Assembly (NCBI GenBank): GCA_031279735.1
Contig: JAITHX010000185.1
Location: 1-11,364, forward strand
Direction of reading: 5' to 3'
Length of the DNA: 11,364 bases
Source: Prevotellaceae bacterium
GTDB taxonomy: Bacteria; Bacteroidota; Bacteroidia; Bacteroidales; UBA932
How positions within the stretch are numbered: position 1 is the first letter of the stretch; every line of letters begins with the position of its first letter. Below are positions 1-8,015 of this stretch, piece by piece. The notes below the pieces were generated by a model that saw only the letters and a list, made by a program, of their open reading frames with translations, did no database searches and was not told where the DNA came from. A program made the translations under genes and the position numbers.

Positions 1-1467
1 CTGAGTCGTCCGCGACGGTTCGGAAAGAGCCTGCTGCTTTCAACCATGAAAGCGTATTTCGAGGGAAAGAAGCATCTGTTCGAGGGGCTTGCCATCGCCG
101 AGCTGGAAAAGGAATGGACGAAGTATCCCGTGATTTACATTGACCTGACTCAGACCGAATATAGGAACGAGAAAGACCTGCATGACGCCTTAAATTCCAT
201 ATTGAGCAAATATGAAGAAGAATGGAATGTCAAATCCGTAGAGCGAAAACATTCTCTGCGGTTCAAAAACGTCATTACGGCCGCTCATAAAGAGACGAAG
301 CAAAAAGTGGCGGTGCTGGTTGACGAATACGACAAGCCCCTGATAGGCACGATGGACGATTTCAACGTTCACGACGACATCCGCATCGCCCTGCGCGGCT
401 TCTACGGCGTGCTGAAAAGCATGGACGAATATTTGCGCTTCCTGTGTCTGACCGGCGTAACCAAATTTTCGAAGCTCAGCGTCTTCAGCGATCTGAATCA
501 GCCCGACGACATATCCATGGACGAAAGCTATGCCGGAATCTGCGGAATCACCGGACGGGAATTGCTCGACAATTTCAAGCCCGAAATAAAGTTGCTGGCG
601 AAACGCCAGAAAATGACTGTGAAACAGGCTCTCGCCGAAATCAAAAAGCGTTACGACGGCTACCGGTTCGCGTCGGAGGGCGAAGATGTTTACAATCCTT
701 TCAGCGTATTGAAAACCTTATCTAAACGCAAGTTCGACAGCTACTGGTTCGAGACGGGAACGCCCAACATGCTGGCGCGTCAGGTTAGACGTTCCGGCAT
801 GGATATTTTGAAGCTGGACGGGGACACTGTGGTTTCGGCCGCCCGACTCAGAGATTATCGTCCGGGGGAAACCAGCCTCGTTCCCCTGCTTTTCCAGAGC
901 GGCTATCTTACCGTCAAATCCTACAATCGGCGACTCGACGCCTACACTCTGGGCTTCCCGAACGAGGAAGTGAAATACGGATTTCTGGAGCAGCTGCTGC
1001 CCGCGTACTTGCCGAAATGGAACACGGAGGAGACTTTTTCGGTGATGGCTTTCGTGGAGGAGGTGCTGGCGGGCAACGTGAATGAATTTATGACCCTGCT
1101 CCGCGCCTACTTCGCTTCCATTTCATACGACCTCCTGAAAAAGGAGAACAAGAACGAGCGATACTATCAGATGATCTTTTACATGATCTTTTCGCTTGCG
1201 GGACAGTTCGTCGATACGGAGGTGAAGTCCGCGGGCGGGCGCGCCGACGCCGTAGTCAAGACCGAAAACGCAATATACGTGTTCGAGTTCAAGATGGACG
1301 ACAAAGCCACCGCCGAAGACGCCCTCGATCAAATCGAGAACAAGGGATATTCCATTCCCTACACCGCCGATCATCGAAAGATAGTGAAAATAGGAGTGGA
1401 GTTCAGCGTGAAGGAGGGAGGAATCAAACGCTGGAAAGCGGTTAGTGATATGTTAGAAATAACTTAG
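1..1467 (+). CDS. AAA-ATPase-like protein with C-terminal PD-(D/E)XK nuclease-like domain (5' end outside window)
   Basis: The frame is open from the first base and reads LSRPRRFGKSLLLST before the first in-window Met (46-48). That is the Walker A region of the AAA-ATPase-like (DUF1703-associated) family, so the true start is upstream and Met46 is internal. Walker B is VAVLVDEYDKP, with its Asp at 322-324. Near the C-terminus GGRADAVV (Asp at 1246-1248) followed by FEFK (Glu 1285-1287, Lys 1291-1293) gives the D...ExK pattern of a PD-(D/E)XK nuclease fold. Family members are numerous in Bacteroidales and human-gut anaerobes. Their function is not firmly established; a nucleic-acid-directed or mobile-element role is inferred only from the domains. 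The catalytic motifs look intact. The last six codons and the stop codon fall inside dispersed element A, so the extreme C-terminus is probably repeat-derived. Family assignment is secure; biochemical role is not. Confidence 0.9.
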   Translation: MSRPRRFGKSLLLSTMKAYFEGKKHLFEGLAIAELEKEWTKYPVIYIDLTQTEYRNEKDLHDALNSILSKYEEEWNVKSVERKHSLRFKNVITAAHKETKQKVAVLVDEYDKPLIGTMDDFNVHDDIRIALRGFYGVLKSMDEYLRFLCLTGVTKFSKLSVFSDLNQPDDISMDESYAGICGITGRELLDNFKPEIKLLAKRQKMTVKQALAEIKKRYDGYRFASEGEDVYNPFSVLKTLSKRKFDSYWFETGTPNMLARQVRRSGMDILKLDGDTVVSAARLRDYRPGETSLVPLLFQSGYLTVKSYNRRLDAYTLGFPNEEVKYGFLEQLLPAYLPKWNTEETFSVMAFVEEVLAGNVNEFMTLLRAYFASISYDLLKKENKNERYYQMIFYMIFSLAGQFVDTEVKSAGGRADAVVKTENAIYVFEFKMDDKATAEDALDQIENKGYSIPYTADHRKIVKIGVEFSVKEGGIKRWKAVSDMLEIT

Positions 1468-1616
1468 CACACAGATGACGCGGATGACGCGGATGACACA
1501 GATTCAAATCCGCGCAAATCTGTGTCATCTGCGTCATCTGTGTCATCTGTGTCATCTGTGTCATCTGTGTGCCAAAAAACCGAACTGCATCCCTTATAAA
1601 TTATTTCTAACACATC
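1447..1616. repeat. Dispersed element A, copy 1 (inverted ends, period-9 core)
   Basis: The left end GATATGTTAGAAATAACTTA (1447-1466) is matched by the reverse complement of 1597-1616 at 18 of 20 positions. Between them lies a long imperfect hairpin: a left arm of GATGACGCG-type units (about 1469-1506), a loop near 1507-1516, and a right arm with five 9-bp units GTCATCTGT at 1524-1568. The same architecture recurs at 7821-7998, including the spacer CGAACTGCATCCCTTA. No open frame inside looks like a real protein: translations are HLCHLC-type repeats. The layout resembles a MITE, but no transposase is present in the window. Confidence 0.85.
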
Positions 1617-1671
1617 CCTTAGCAGCCTCTGGACAGCATATATTCACCCTTATTCCCTTTCCAGTAGAACC
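1617..1671. repeat. Fragment related to element B right end
   Basis: ATTCACCCTTATTCCCTT (1642-1659) is an exact 18-bp match to the reverse complement of 8289-8306, which lies inside element B. It is followed by CAGTAGAACC (1662-1671), identical to the outer tip of the element B right terminal repeat (8366-8375). The preceding CCCTTAGCAGCC resembles the reverse complement of 8312-8325. I read this as a deleted or rearranged remnant directly abutting element A. The rest of 1672-1787 shows nothing I recognise. Confidence 0.6.
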
Positions 1672-1787
1672 ATATTTTTTGTGTTTTCGACACTTCATAA
1701 GCGTTTCAGACTAACAACCAAACGGAAATCACACTATTCGGCATAATGAGGCACGAAGCCGGCGTCGTGTTGCGCGACTACGACAAA

Positions 1788-1842
1788 CAACGACTTTATA
1801 ACAACCTTATAACAACCTTATAACAACTTTATAACAACTTTA
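1788..1842. repeat. 11-bp direct-repeat array, five units
   Basis: Five consecutive 11-bp units: CAACGACTTTA, TAACAACCTTA twice, then TAACAACTTTA twice. The array ends 14 bases before the TAnnTTTG box of the SNF2 gene, so it overlaps the expected -33 region. Related arrays occur at 6833-6865, 6928-6971 and 8538-8559. Confidence 0.85.
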
Positions 1843-1856
1843 TTTAAAAAAAGGAT

Positions 1857-1864
1857 TACTTTTG
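1857..1864 (+). promoter_or_regulatory. Bacteroidetes-type -7 box (TACTTTTG) for the SNF2 gene
   Basis: TACTTTTG fits the TAnnTTTG -7 consensus of the Bacteroidetes primary sigma factor exactly and lies 30 bases before the ATG at 1895. No clear TTG -33 motif is seen at the expected distance; that position is occupied by the 11-bp array. The start codon is preceded by an A/T-rich leader without a Shine-Dalgarno sequence, as is usual in the phylum. Confidence 0.6.
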
Positions 1865-1894
1865 CGGCTCAATTTATAATAAACATATTGAAAT

Positions 1895-4800
1895 ATGAAT
1901 GAAGATTTTAATGAATATTATGGCTCCTTGAAAAGCAAGGAGAAAATGGTAATAAACTATGCGGCGCTGCTGGCGAGTTTTTCCGCCTACGAAATAAAGA
2001 CGGTTGTGGACAAGCATTTGCCCGGAGTCGATTCGGCGGAAATAACCCGTATTCTGCAAGCTGCCGCGTCGCGAAAGATAATTACTGCGGCAAGGACGCC
2101 GGAATACACTGTGGATGCTGCATTTATGGTGTGGATATATCCTTCTCTCGGTTCGCTGGAAAGCGTAGTCACATTCATTGAAAAGAACGTTCAAATAGGC
2201 GCGTATTCATACGTGGGACACCACGTTCACCGAAACATTCGCGCCATGCTGTTTTCCCTTCTGTTCGGCACCACAGCCGCTTATCTCGAAGCCGAAAAGA
2301 AATTCGAAATTAATGGAAGGGAAAACATGTACTTCGACATAATCGGCAATCCGCGCTACAAGTCCTCGCTGAAGAAAATTTCGCCGAAATTCCTCGAAAA
2401 AGTATTTCGCAAAAAGGTCACGGAGCATATAGCAAACTTTCTGCCGCTCGACGATTACACGGCGCTGCTCAAGAACGTGGACCCGGCTTCGGCTTCAATA
2501 TCCGACTTGTTCGAGCACAGCCGCTTTCTCGAACATTCCTTTCGCGGCAACATCGCCGCGCTGAACAAAACATATTCCGGCGACAGAAACCTGCTGTTCA
2601 AGGGCATGTTCTACTCTCTCTCCGGCAAACCCCGCGAAGCGGCAGCAACGTTCGGACTTGCGGTGAAGAACCTGAAATCCGAATTTAAACCGCTGTACCT
2701 TCCGCTCGAATGTGATCTGGCTTATCACTATATCGTTTCGCTGTTGAGCGTGGATTCGGAGATCAGTTCGCCGATTGCCTGGCAGATAAGCACAATGGAA
2801 CAGAGCTACTTTCGTCCGCAGTCGTATGATGTCGTGCGCCCCGTGATTTTTTATATGCTCAGGGACGGAAAGCGAAAAGCCGCCGCCATGGACGTTTGCG
2901 GAAGGCTGATTTTAGACCTCAATATCACTCCAATGGTGAAGATTCACGCTTTCCTGGCTTACGGACTGTGCAAAACCACCCCCCCAAATCAGAGATACTG
3001 CGAATATATGGCTTCGATTATCCCGGAGGTTTACGAAAGAGGCTACGCGATGATAGCTCTCGAAGCAGCTTACGTGCTGAAAATGTTCTATCCCGCAGAG
3101 GGCGACGAGATTTTCGAACGCATATCCGGCGAACTCGGACGTCAGCCCGTCATTGCGGGCATCCCCGACACGGCCGACTGGGAGAAAACTCTGGATTTGC
3201 TCATCAGTTTCTGTCCGAAGGAAAAACCGGCAGTCAAGGAAGAGCCGGCAACGCGGATAGCCTATTTCTACGACCATGAGAAGAAAAGCGTCAATCCTAT
3301 GCTTCAAGTCCGCAACGGATACCAAAAATGGAGCGGCGGACGTCGCGTTTCAATGAGAAATTACATCGAGGGCAAGATTAGCGCAATGAGCTACGCCGAC
3401 CGACTTATAGCCTCGACTGTCGTGGAAACCCGAGGCTATTATCGCTTTCCGGGCAAATCCATGCTGGCTCTCGTCGGTCATCCGCTCATCTTTCTGGAAG
3501 GCACGAGAAGCACTTCGATAGAGTTTGTTGCAGCCCGACCGCGGGTCAACGTGGGCAAGTCGGCGAAAGGACAATATGTGATTTCGTCGGAAACCATATC
3601 GTCGGGCGAAATAGAATCGGATGTGGTTGTGGTAAAGGAAACGAATACCCGCTATCGGGTGATGGAACTCACCGAAGCCCAACGCAGAATAGTTGACGTG
3701 ATACAGTCCGAAGGCAAAATAGAAGTCCCCGAAACGGGAATCAGGAAGCTGACTACGCTACTCGGATTTATGAACGTCGAAGGCATGGAGGTTCATTCCG
3801 ATCTCTCGCTGTCGGGCGAACACGATCCCAATATATTCAACATCGAACCCGATTCCCGCATCCGAGTGCAGCTGCTTCCGTTCAACAACGGACTGCGGAC
3901 GGAACTGTTCTGCAAGCCCTTCGGCGCGCATCCTCCCTACTGCAAGCCGGGCGGCGGCGGAAGGGTGCTGATTCACGCCCACAACGACATGAATCTTCAA
4001 GTAAAGCGCAACTTTTCGCAGGAACTCGAATATGAAACACGGCTGATGAAGGAGATACGGCTGCTGAAAAGCATACGCGAACGGGAGGACGGAATGATTG
4101 CCTTCGAAAATCCGCTGGATTCGCTCAATCTGCTCGAAATAGTGAACCGTCATCTGGACATCTGCGTGGTCGAATGGCCCGAAGGCGAACGTTTCCGCAT
4201 CCGCGCTTCGGCAGGATTCAGCGGCTTGAGCATGGAAATAAAAAGCGAAATCAACTGGTTCGAACTGACGGGAAAACTGACGGTTGACGAAAATACCGTC
4301 ATCTCGATGATGGAGCTTCTGGCGATGATCGACAAAGGACACGACCGATTCGTGGAACTGTCGGCAGGAGAGTTTCTCTCGCTGAGCGAAGAACTGAAAA
4401 AGTATCTCGACGACTTGCGCGCCTTCGGCATCTACGACAAAAACGGAATACGAATCAACAAATTCGCTTCGATGGCAATGCAGGAAATGTTCGCGAGGAT
4501 CGAAGATTTGAAAGCCGACCAGACTTGGCGCGAGTTCACCGACCGAGTGCGCAACTCGACCCCGACGGAAATCCCCGTGCCGGCAGGACTGCAAACCGAA
4601 CTGCGACAGTATCAGCTGGAGGGCTTTCGCTGGATGGCGCGCCTCGCGGAATGGGACGCCGGCGCCTGCCTCGCGGACGATATGGGGCTGGGCAAAACAG
4701 TGCAAACCCTCGCCATGCTGCTGCACCGCGCCGAAAAGGGCGCAGCGCTGGTGGTGTCGCCTGTCTCGGTAACAAACAACTGGATAAGCGAGGCGGCGCG

Positions 4801-5950
4801 CTTCGCTCCCTCCCTGCGGATGAAAACCCTGCCGGCAACGAATCGCGAACAGACTATCGCCGAATTGCAGGCCGGCGACGTGCTGGTGGTGTCCTACGGA
4901 CTGCTGCAGTCCGAAGAACAGCTGCTCGCAGGCATAGATTTCGGCACGGTGGTTCTCGACGAGGCGCACACTATAAAGAATTTCGCCACGAAAACCTCCA
5001 AGGCAACGATGAGCCTGCGCGCATCGTTCCGCCTCGCTCTCACCGGCACTCCGATACAGAACCGGCTGAGCGAAATATGGAACATCTTCAATTTCCTGAA
5101 TCCCGGACTGCTCGGCACTCTCGACCGCTTCGGCAACAGATTCATCAAACCCGACGACGATTCCACCCGCGAACGGCTGAGGCGACTTCTCGCTCCCTTT
5201 ATCCTCCGCCGCCTCAAAAGCAAGGTTCTCGAAGAACTCCCCCCGAAAACCGAAATAGTCAAAAAGATAACCTTCTCCGACGACGAAAGGGCATTCTACG
5301 AAGCTCTGCGCCGGCGCGCCGTGGAAAGCATATCCAAAACCGACAAGGCGCCCATGCAGATATTCGCCGAAATAACGCGCCTGCGTCAGGCGTGCTGCAA
5401 TCCGGCGCTCGTCGATGCCGCCGCGTCGAGCATCGAATCGTCGAAACTCGTCTCTTTTCTCAAACTCGCCGACGAACTGATGGAAAACAATCATCGCGCA
5501 CTTGTTTTCAGTCAGTTCGTCTCCCACCTGACCCTCGTTCGCGAAGCACTCGAAGCAAAGGGAAACCAATGTCTGTATCTCGACGGTTCCACTCCCCGCC
5601 TCGAACGCGAAAAAACGGTTGCCGCCTTTCAGAGCGGAAAGGGATCGCTCTTCCTCATCAGTCTGAAAGCCGGAGGACTGGGACTGAATCTCACCGCCGC
5701 CGACTATGTGATTCATCTCGACCCGTGGTGGAATCCCGCCATCGAAGACCAAGCGTCCGACCGCGCTCACCGCTTCGGACAAACCCGCCCGGTGACCATC
5801 TATCGCCTTGTGGCTGAAAATACCATAGAGGAAAAAATTATACGACTGCACGAAACTAAACGCGACCTCGCAGAATCGCTGCTCGAAGGTACCGACAAAT
5901 CGGCAAGTCTCTCGGTCGATGAACTAATCGACCTGATCGTTAACGCTTAA
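1895..5950 (+). CDS. SNF2-family DEAD/DEAH-box helicase-like ATPase (1351 aa)
   Basis: A Swi2/Snf2 ATPase expected to translocate on double-stranded DNA and remodel protein-DNA complexes. The motor occupies about residues 903-1345: LRQYQLEGFRWM (903-914), motif I DDMGLGKT (928-935), motif II DEAH (1022-1025), motif III LTGTPIQN (1049-1056), and motif VI DRAHRFGQ (1289-1296) after GGLGLNLTAADYVIHLDPWW. All key residues look intact. The first ~900 residues are a large accessory region: a helical N-terminal part with a TPR-like stretch near 230-270, a beta-rich middle, and just before the motor (about 760-860) a segment like the SNF2-associated region of bacterial homologues (INWFELTGKLTVDE). 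I do not see the CxC...CxH SWIM zinc finger that many relatives carry. The start at 1895 fits the promoter 30 bases upstream. The target of the enzyme cannot be read from the sequence. Confidence 0.93.
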   Translation: MNEDFNEYYGSLKSKEKMVINYAALLASFSAYEIKTVVDKHLPGVDSAEITRILQAAASRKIITAARTPEYTVDAAFMVWIYPSLGSLESVVTFIEKNVQIGAYSYVGHHVHRNIRAMLFSLLFGTTAAYLEAEKKFEINGRENMYFDIIGNPRYKSSLKKISPKFLEKVFRKKVTEHIANFLPLDDYTALLKNVDPASASISDLFEHSRFLEHSFRGNIAALNKTYSGDRNLLFKGMFYSLSGKPREAAATFGLAVKNLKSEFKPLYLPLECDLAYHYIVSLLSVDSEISSPIAWQISTMEQSYFRPQSYDVVRPVIFYMLRDGKRKAAAMDVCGRLILDLNITPMVKIHAFLAYGLCKTTPPNQRYCEYMASIIPEVYERGYAMIALEAAYVLKMFYPAEGDEIFERISGELGRQPVIAGIPDTADWEKTLDLLISFCPKEKPAVKEEPATRIAYFYDHEKKSVNPMLQVRNGYQKWSGGRRVSMRNYIEGKISAMSYADRLIASTVVETRGYYRFPGKSMLALVGHPLIFLEGTRSTSIEFVAARPRVNVGKSAKGQYVISSETISSGEIESDVVVVKETNTRYRVMELTEAQRRIVDVIQSEGKIEVPETGIRKLTTLLGFMNVEGMEVHSDLSLSGEHDPNIFNIEPDSRIRVQLLPFNNGLRTELFCKPFGAHPPYCKPGGGGRVLIHAHNDMNLQVKRNFSQELEYETRLMKEIRLLKSIREREDGMIAFENPLDSLNLLEIVNRHLDICVVEWPEGERFRIRASAGFSGLSMEIKSEINWFELTGKLTVDENTVISMMELLAMIDKGHDRFVELSAGEFLSLSEELKKYLDDLRAFGIYDKNGIRINKFASMAMQEMFARIEDLKADQTWREFTDRVRNSTPTEIPVPAGLQTELRQYQLEGFRWMARLAEWDAGACLADDMGLGKTVQTLAMLLHRAEKGAALVVSPVSVTNNWISEAARFAPSLRMKTLPATNREQTIAELQAGDVLVVSYGLLQSEEQLLAGIDFGTVVLDEAHTIKNFATKTSKATMSLRASFRLALTGTPIQNRLSEIWNIFNFLNPGLLGTLDRFGNRFIKPDDDSTRERLRRLLAPFILRRLKSKVLEELPPKTEIVKKITFSDDERAFYEALRRRAVESISKTDKAPMQIFAEITRLRQACCNPALVDAAASSIESSKLVSFLKLADELMENNHRALVFSQFVSHLTLVREALEAKGNQCLYLDGSTPRLEREKTVAAFQSGKGSLFLISLKAGGLGLNLTAADYVIHLDPWWNPAIEDQASDRAHRFGQTRPVTIYRLVAENTIEEKIIRLHETKRDLAESLLEGTDKSASLSVDELIDLIVNA

Positions 5951-5966
5951 GAAAACTATTTTTAAC

Positions 5967-6830
5967 ATGAAACATTTAATCTTATCCGCGGCAATGATAT
6001 GCGCCGCATCCGTTGCGGCGAACGTCGCCGCAACCGCTCAAAAACCGAACGAAATATCCGCCTACATCGCGGGCGGATTGTCGGCGCTGAAATACAAGGA
6101 GGGCAAACCCGGATTCGGCGGCGCCATAGGCGCCGGCTATACCTATTATTTCAACGACTTTCTCGGAGCCTTCGGAGGTCTTGAAGTCGGATTGCATTCC
6201 GCAAACATCTCGACTTCCCTCGCCGGCGAAGGCAAGAAAGTATATAGCGATGCGTCGAGAAACGAGGAGTTTGACTTCAGATTCTCGGCAACAGGCTACA
6301 AGGAAAAACACTCGGCAGTCTATCTCTCCGTCCCCCTCATGGCGCAGTATCGCGCCGATATCTCGGACATGTTCGAGTTCTATGCCGCCGGAGGTCTTAA
6401 AGTCGGATTCTCAGTCTCCGGCTCCTACTCCGCCACCATCGACCAAGTAAAGACTTCAGGCTACTTCCCCGAATCGGGACAAACGTTCGAAAACATGCCC
6501 GCTCACGGATTCTCGACCTACAACAACATTTCCTCGACCGGCAAATACAGTTTCCAACTGAACGTTGCGCCAATCGCGGAAGCAGGAGTGCGATACAAAC
6601 TGAGCGACGATTTCGCAATACATGCCGCCGTCTATATTGCCTACGGACTGACTGATGCCTCTCCCTCGAAAAGCAACGCCCTGCCCGTGGACTACCGTGA
6701 CGACACCTCCGCCAAAATCGCCTATCCGGGATTGCTCCAGGCTCAGGGCGACAACGGAAAAAACTATACGGACAAAATCAATCTCTTTTCAACAGGATTG
6801 AAAATAACGGTAAGCAGAGCTATAAGGTAG
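5967..6830 (+). CDS. Outer-membrane beta-barrel protein, PorT/OMP_b-brl-like (OMP1, 287 aa)
   Basis: The N-terminus MKHLILSAAMICAASVAANV has a Lys/His n-region and a hydrophobic core, with a probable signal-peptidase I cut after ATA (A24/Q25). The mature protein alternates short amphipathic strands with Gly/aromatic turns (FGGAIGAGYTYYFND, FYAAGGLKVGFSVSG, FQLNVAPIAEAGVRYKL), typical of a small 8-strand-type barrel of the OMP_b-brl superfamily. It is a distant paralogue of the product at 8572-9420: both have a YFAAGG/FYAAGGLKV strand, an N[ML]P[AG]H loop and a final GLK strand. It starts 16 bases after the SNF2 stop with no promoter or terminator visible between, so co-transcription is likely. 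Unlike many barrels it ends in Arg instead of Phe. The ligand or partner is unknown. Confidence 0.85.
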   Translation: MKHLILSAAMICAASVAANVAATAQKPNEISAYIAGGLSALKYKEGKPGFGGAIGAGYTYYFNDFLGAFGGLEVGLHSANISTSLAGEGKKVYSDASRNEEFDFRFSATGYKEKHSAVYLSVPLMAQYRADISDMFEFYAAGGLKVGFSVSGSYSATIDQVKTSGYFPESGQTFENMPAHGFSTYNNISSTGKYSFQLNVAPIAEAGVRYKLSDDFAIHAAVYIAYGLTDASPSKSNALPVDYRDDTSAKIAYPGLLQAQGDNGKNYTDKINLFSTGLKITVSRAIR

Positions 6831-6832
6831 TT

Positions 6833-6865
6833 TATACACCGTACAGCCCTTGTATAACAACCGTG
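6833..6865. repeat. 11-bp repeat array, three degenerate units, downstream of OMP1
   Basis: Three adjoining 11-mers, TATACACCGTA, CAGCCCTTGTA and TAACAACCGTG, begin three bases after the OMP1 stop. The outer TATACA and TGTATA parts could pair, but no T-run follows, so I do not call this a terminator. It belongs to the same family as the array at 6928-6971. Confidence 0.65.
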
Positions 6866-6887
6866 TAGCAATAATTAATATAATGGA

Positions 6888-6919
6888 TTGACTGATAAAC
6901 TAAAAAAGCATTACCTTTG
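6888..6919 (+). promoter_or_regulatory. Bacteroidetes-type promoter of the pirin gene
   Basis: TTG at 6888-6890 and TACCTTTG at 6912-6919 match the -33 TTG and -7 TAnnTTTG elements with 21 bases between, which is normal for the phylum. Transcription would begin around 6926, placing the 11-bp array at 6928-6971 in the 5' untranslated leader of the pirin mRNA. Confidence 0.7.
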
Positions 6920-6927
6920 CGCCCGTG

Positions 6928-6971
6928 CAACGATTATACAACGACTGTATAACTATTGTATAACAACCGTA
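6928..6971. repeat. 11-bp repeat array, four units, in pirin leader
   Basis: Consecutive 11-mers CAACGATTATA, CAACGACTGTA, TAACTATTGTA and TAACAACCGTA. They are degenerate but exactly in register, and share the consensus with the array upstream of the SNF2 gene. The array lies between the -7 box and the ATG at 6997, so it would be transcribed. Confidence 0.8.
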
Positions 6972-6996
6972 TAGCTAAGATAATTATTTTGAATTT

Positions 6997-7707
6997 ATGA
7001 TACGTTACATCGACAGTAAAAAAATGGGACGCGGCGTTCACGGGTGGCTCGACAGTCATTTTCATTTTTCGTTCGCCGAATACTTTAATCCCGCAAACAT
7101 TAACTTCGGAGTTCTTCGCGTTGTGAACGACGACATCGTGCAGCCGCAAACAGGATTCGACATGCATCCTCACCGCGACATGGAAATCATCTCCTACGTG
7201 GTGGAAGGCGAATTGACGCACGAGGACAGCCACGGCAATCGCCGCACTCTGACGCGGGGGCAGTCGCAGTACATGAGCGCCGGCACCGGCATCTGGCACA
7301 GCGAATACAACCTGACCCGAGACCGAGACCTGCGGTTCCTGCAAATCTGGATTATCCCCGACAAAAAGAATCTGAAACCCAACTACGGCGACTATCGCTT
7401 CGAAGTCGAAGACCGTCGCGACCGATGGATGCCTCTCGCCGCCGGCGTCGCCAACGCCAACAGTCCGGCACCAATAAAAATACACGCCGACATCAACGCC
7501 TACGCAACAATAATCTCGCCGGGCAAAACGCTGGATTTTGAAGTTGAATCGCGCCGTCAGGCTTACATCGTGCAGATAGAAGGAAACTCTATGCTGAACG
7601 GCATACGCCTCGCAACGCGCGATGCCGCCGAAGCAATAGAGGAAAGCCTCACCTTCGCAGCAGGCGACGAAGACGCTCATTTGCTGATTATCGAAATGGC
7701 TTTTTAG
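6997..7707 (+). CDS. Pirin-family bicupin (YhhW-like, putative quercetin 2,3-dioxygenase)
   Basis: At 236 residues it is close in length to the E. coli YhhW type. The N-terminal cupin has GFDMHPHRDMEIISYVVEGE followed by SAGTGIWHSEYN, giving His57, His59, His101 and Glu103, the metal-binding set and spacing I recall for YhhW. The C-terminal cupin is degenerate, as in the family. Some members show quercetinase activity in vitro; the physiological substrate is generally unknown, and a redox or metal-sensing role has been proposed for other pirins. It is a cytoplasmic protein with no signal peptide. It has its own promoter (TTG-N21-TAnnTTTG) and a leader carrying four 11-bp repeats. No functional link to its neighbours is visible. 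Start 6997 is supported by family alignment from the first residues (MIRYIDSKKMGRGVHGWLDS). Confidence 0.93.
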   Translation: MIRYIDSKKMGRGVHGWLDSHFHFSFAEYFNPANINFGVLRVVNDDIVQPQTGFDMHPHRDMEIISYVVEGELTHEDSHGNRRTLTRGQSQYMSAGTGIWHSEYNLTRDRDLRFLQIWIIPDKKNLKPNYGDYRFEVEDRRDRWMPLAAGVANANSPAPIKIHADINAYATIISPGKTLDFEVESRRQAYIVQIEGNSMLNGIRLATRDAAEAIEESLTFAAGDEDAHLLIIEMAF

Positions 7708-7715
7708 GTTAGTGG

Positions 7716-8014
7716 TTTTTTAGTGGTTAGTGGTTAGTGGTTAGTGCCTGCGGATAGAGGATCGGATGAATCAGAGAAAAAGAACCGAAAGGCACTAACC
7801 GCTGTCCGCAGGTGCTAAGGGATATGTTAGAAATAACTTAGCACGCAGATGACGCGGATTTACGCGGATTTGAATCTGTGTCATCTGTGTCATCTGTGTC
7901 ATCTGTGTCATCTGCGTTATCTGTGTTATCTGTGTCATCTGTGTTATCTGTGTGCTAAAAAACGAACTGCATCCCTTATAAGTTATTTCTAACACATCCC
8001 TAACCACTAAAAAA
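7716..8014. repeat. Outer inverted repeats around element A copy 2, with TAGTGGT heptamers
   Basis: TTTTTTAGTGGTTAG (7716-7730) is the exact reverse complement of 8000-8014, so a 15-bp inverted pair encloses the second element A. The left side also contains three perfect TAGTGGT heptamers and one imperfect unit (7721-7748), and GGTTAGTGCC (7739-7748) is inverted at 7791-7800. These nested palindromes begin nine bases after the pirin stop and fill the gap up to element A. Confidence 0.75.
7821..7998. repeat. Dispersed element A, copy 2
   Basis: GATATGTTAGAAATAACTTA (7821-7840) is identical to the left end of copy 1 and matches the reverse complement of 7979-7998 at 19 of 20 positions. The core holds eight 9-bp units (GTCATCTGT and GTTATCTGT variants) at 7880-7951, compared with five in copy 1, so unit number varies between copies. 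The orientation is the same as copy 1. No protein-like coding content. Confidence 0.85.
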
Positions 8015-8015
8015 A

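Noticed and set aside
1524..1568. CRISPR-like array
   Set aside because: The 9-bp units adjoin without spacers; this is a simple tandem repeat, as is 7880-7951.
1475..1714. Plus-strand open frame encoding a repetitive HLCHLCHLC-type peptide
   Set aside because: It is the period-9 core of element A read through; the coding pattern is produced by the repeat, and there is no start signal or family resemblance.
3758..5851. 697-codon minus-strand frame antisense to the SNF2 gene, and a 430-codon plus-strand frame at 4525-5817
   Set aside because: Both are overprinted on intact SNF2 motifs, have Arg/His- or Phe-rich compositions typical of shadow frames, and match nothing I know.
1..6830. Anti-phage defence island made of the AAA-ATPase/nuclease-like gene and the SNF2 gene
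   Set aside because: SNF2 helicases and nucleases do occur in defence systems, but these two genes are separated by repeats and a separate promoter, there is no methyltransferase or other signature component, and the next genes are an outer-membrane barrel and a pirin.
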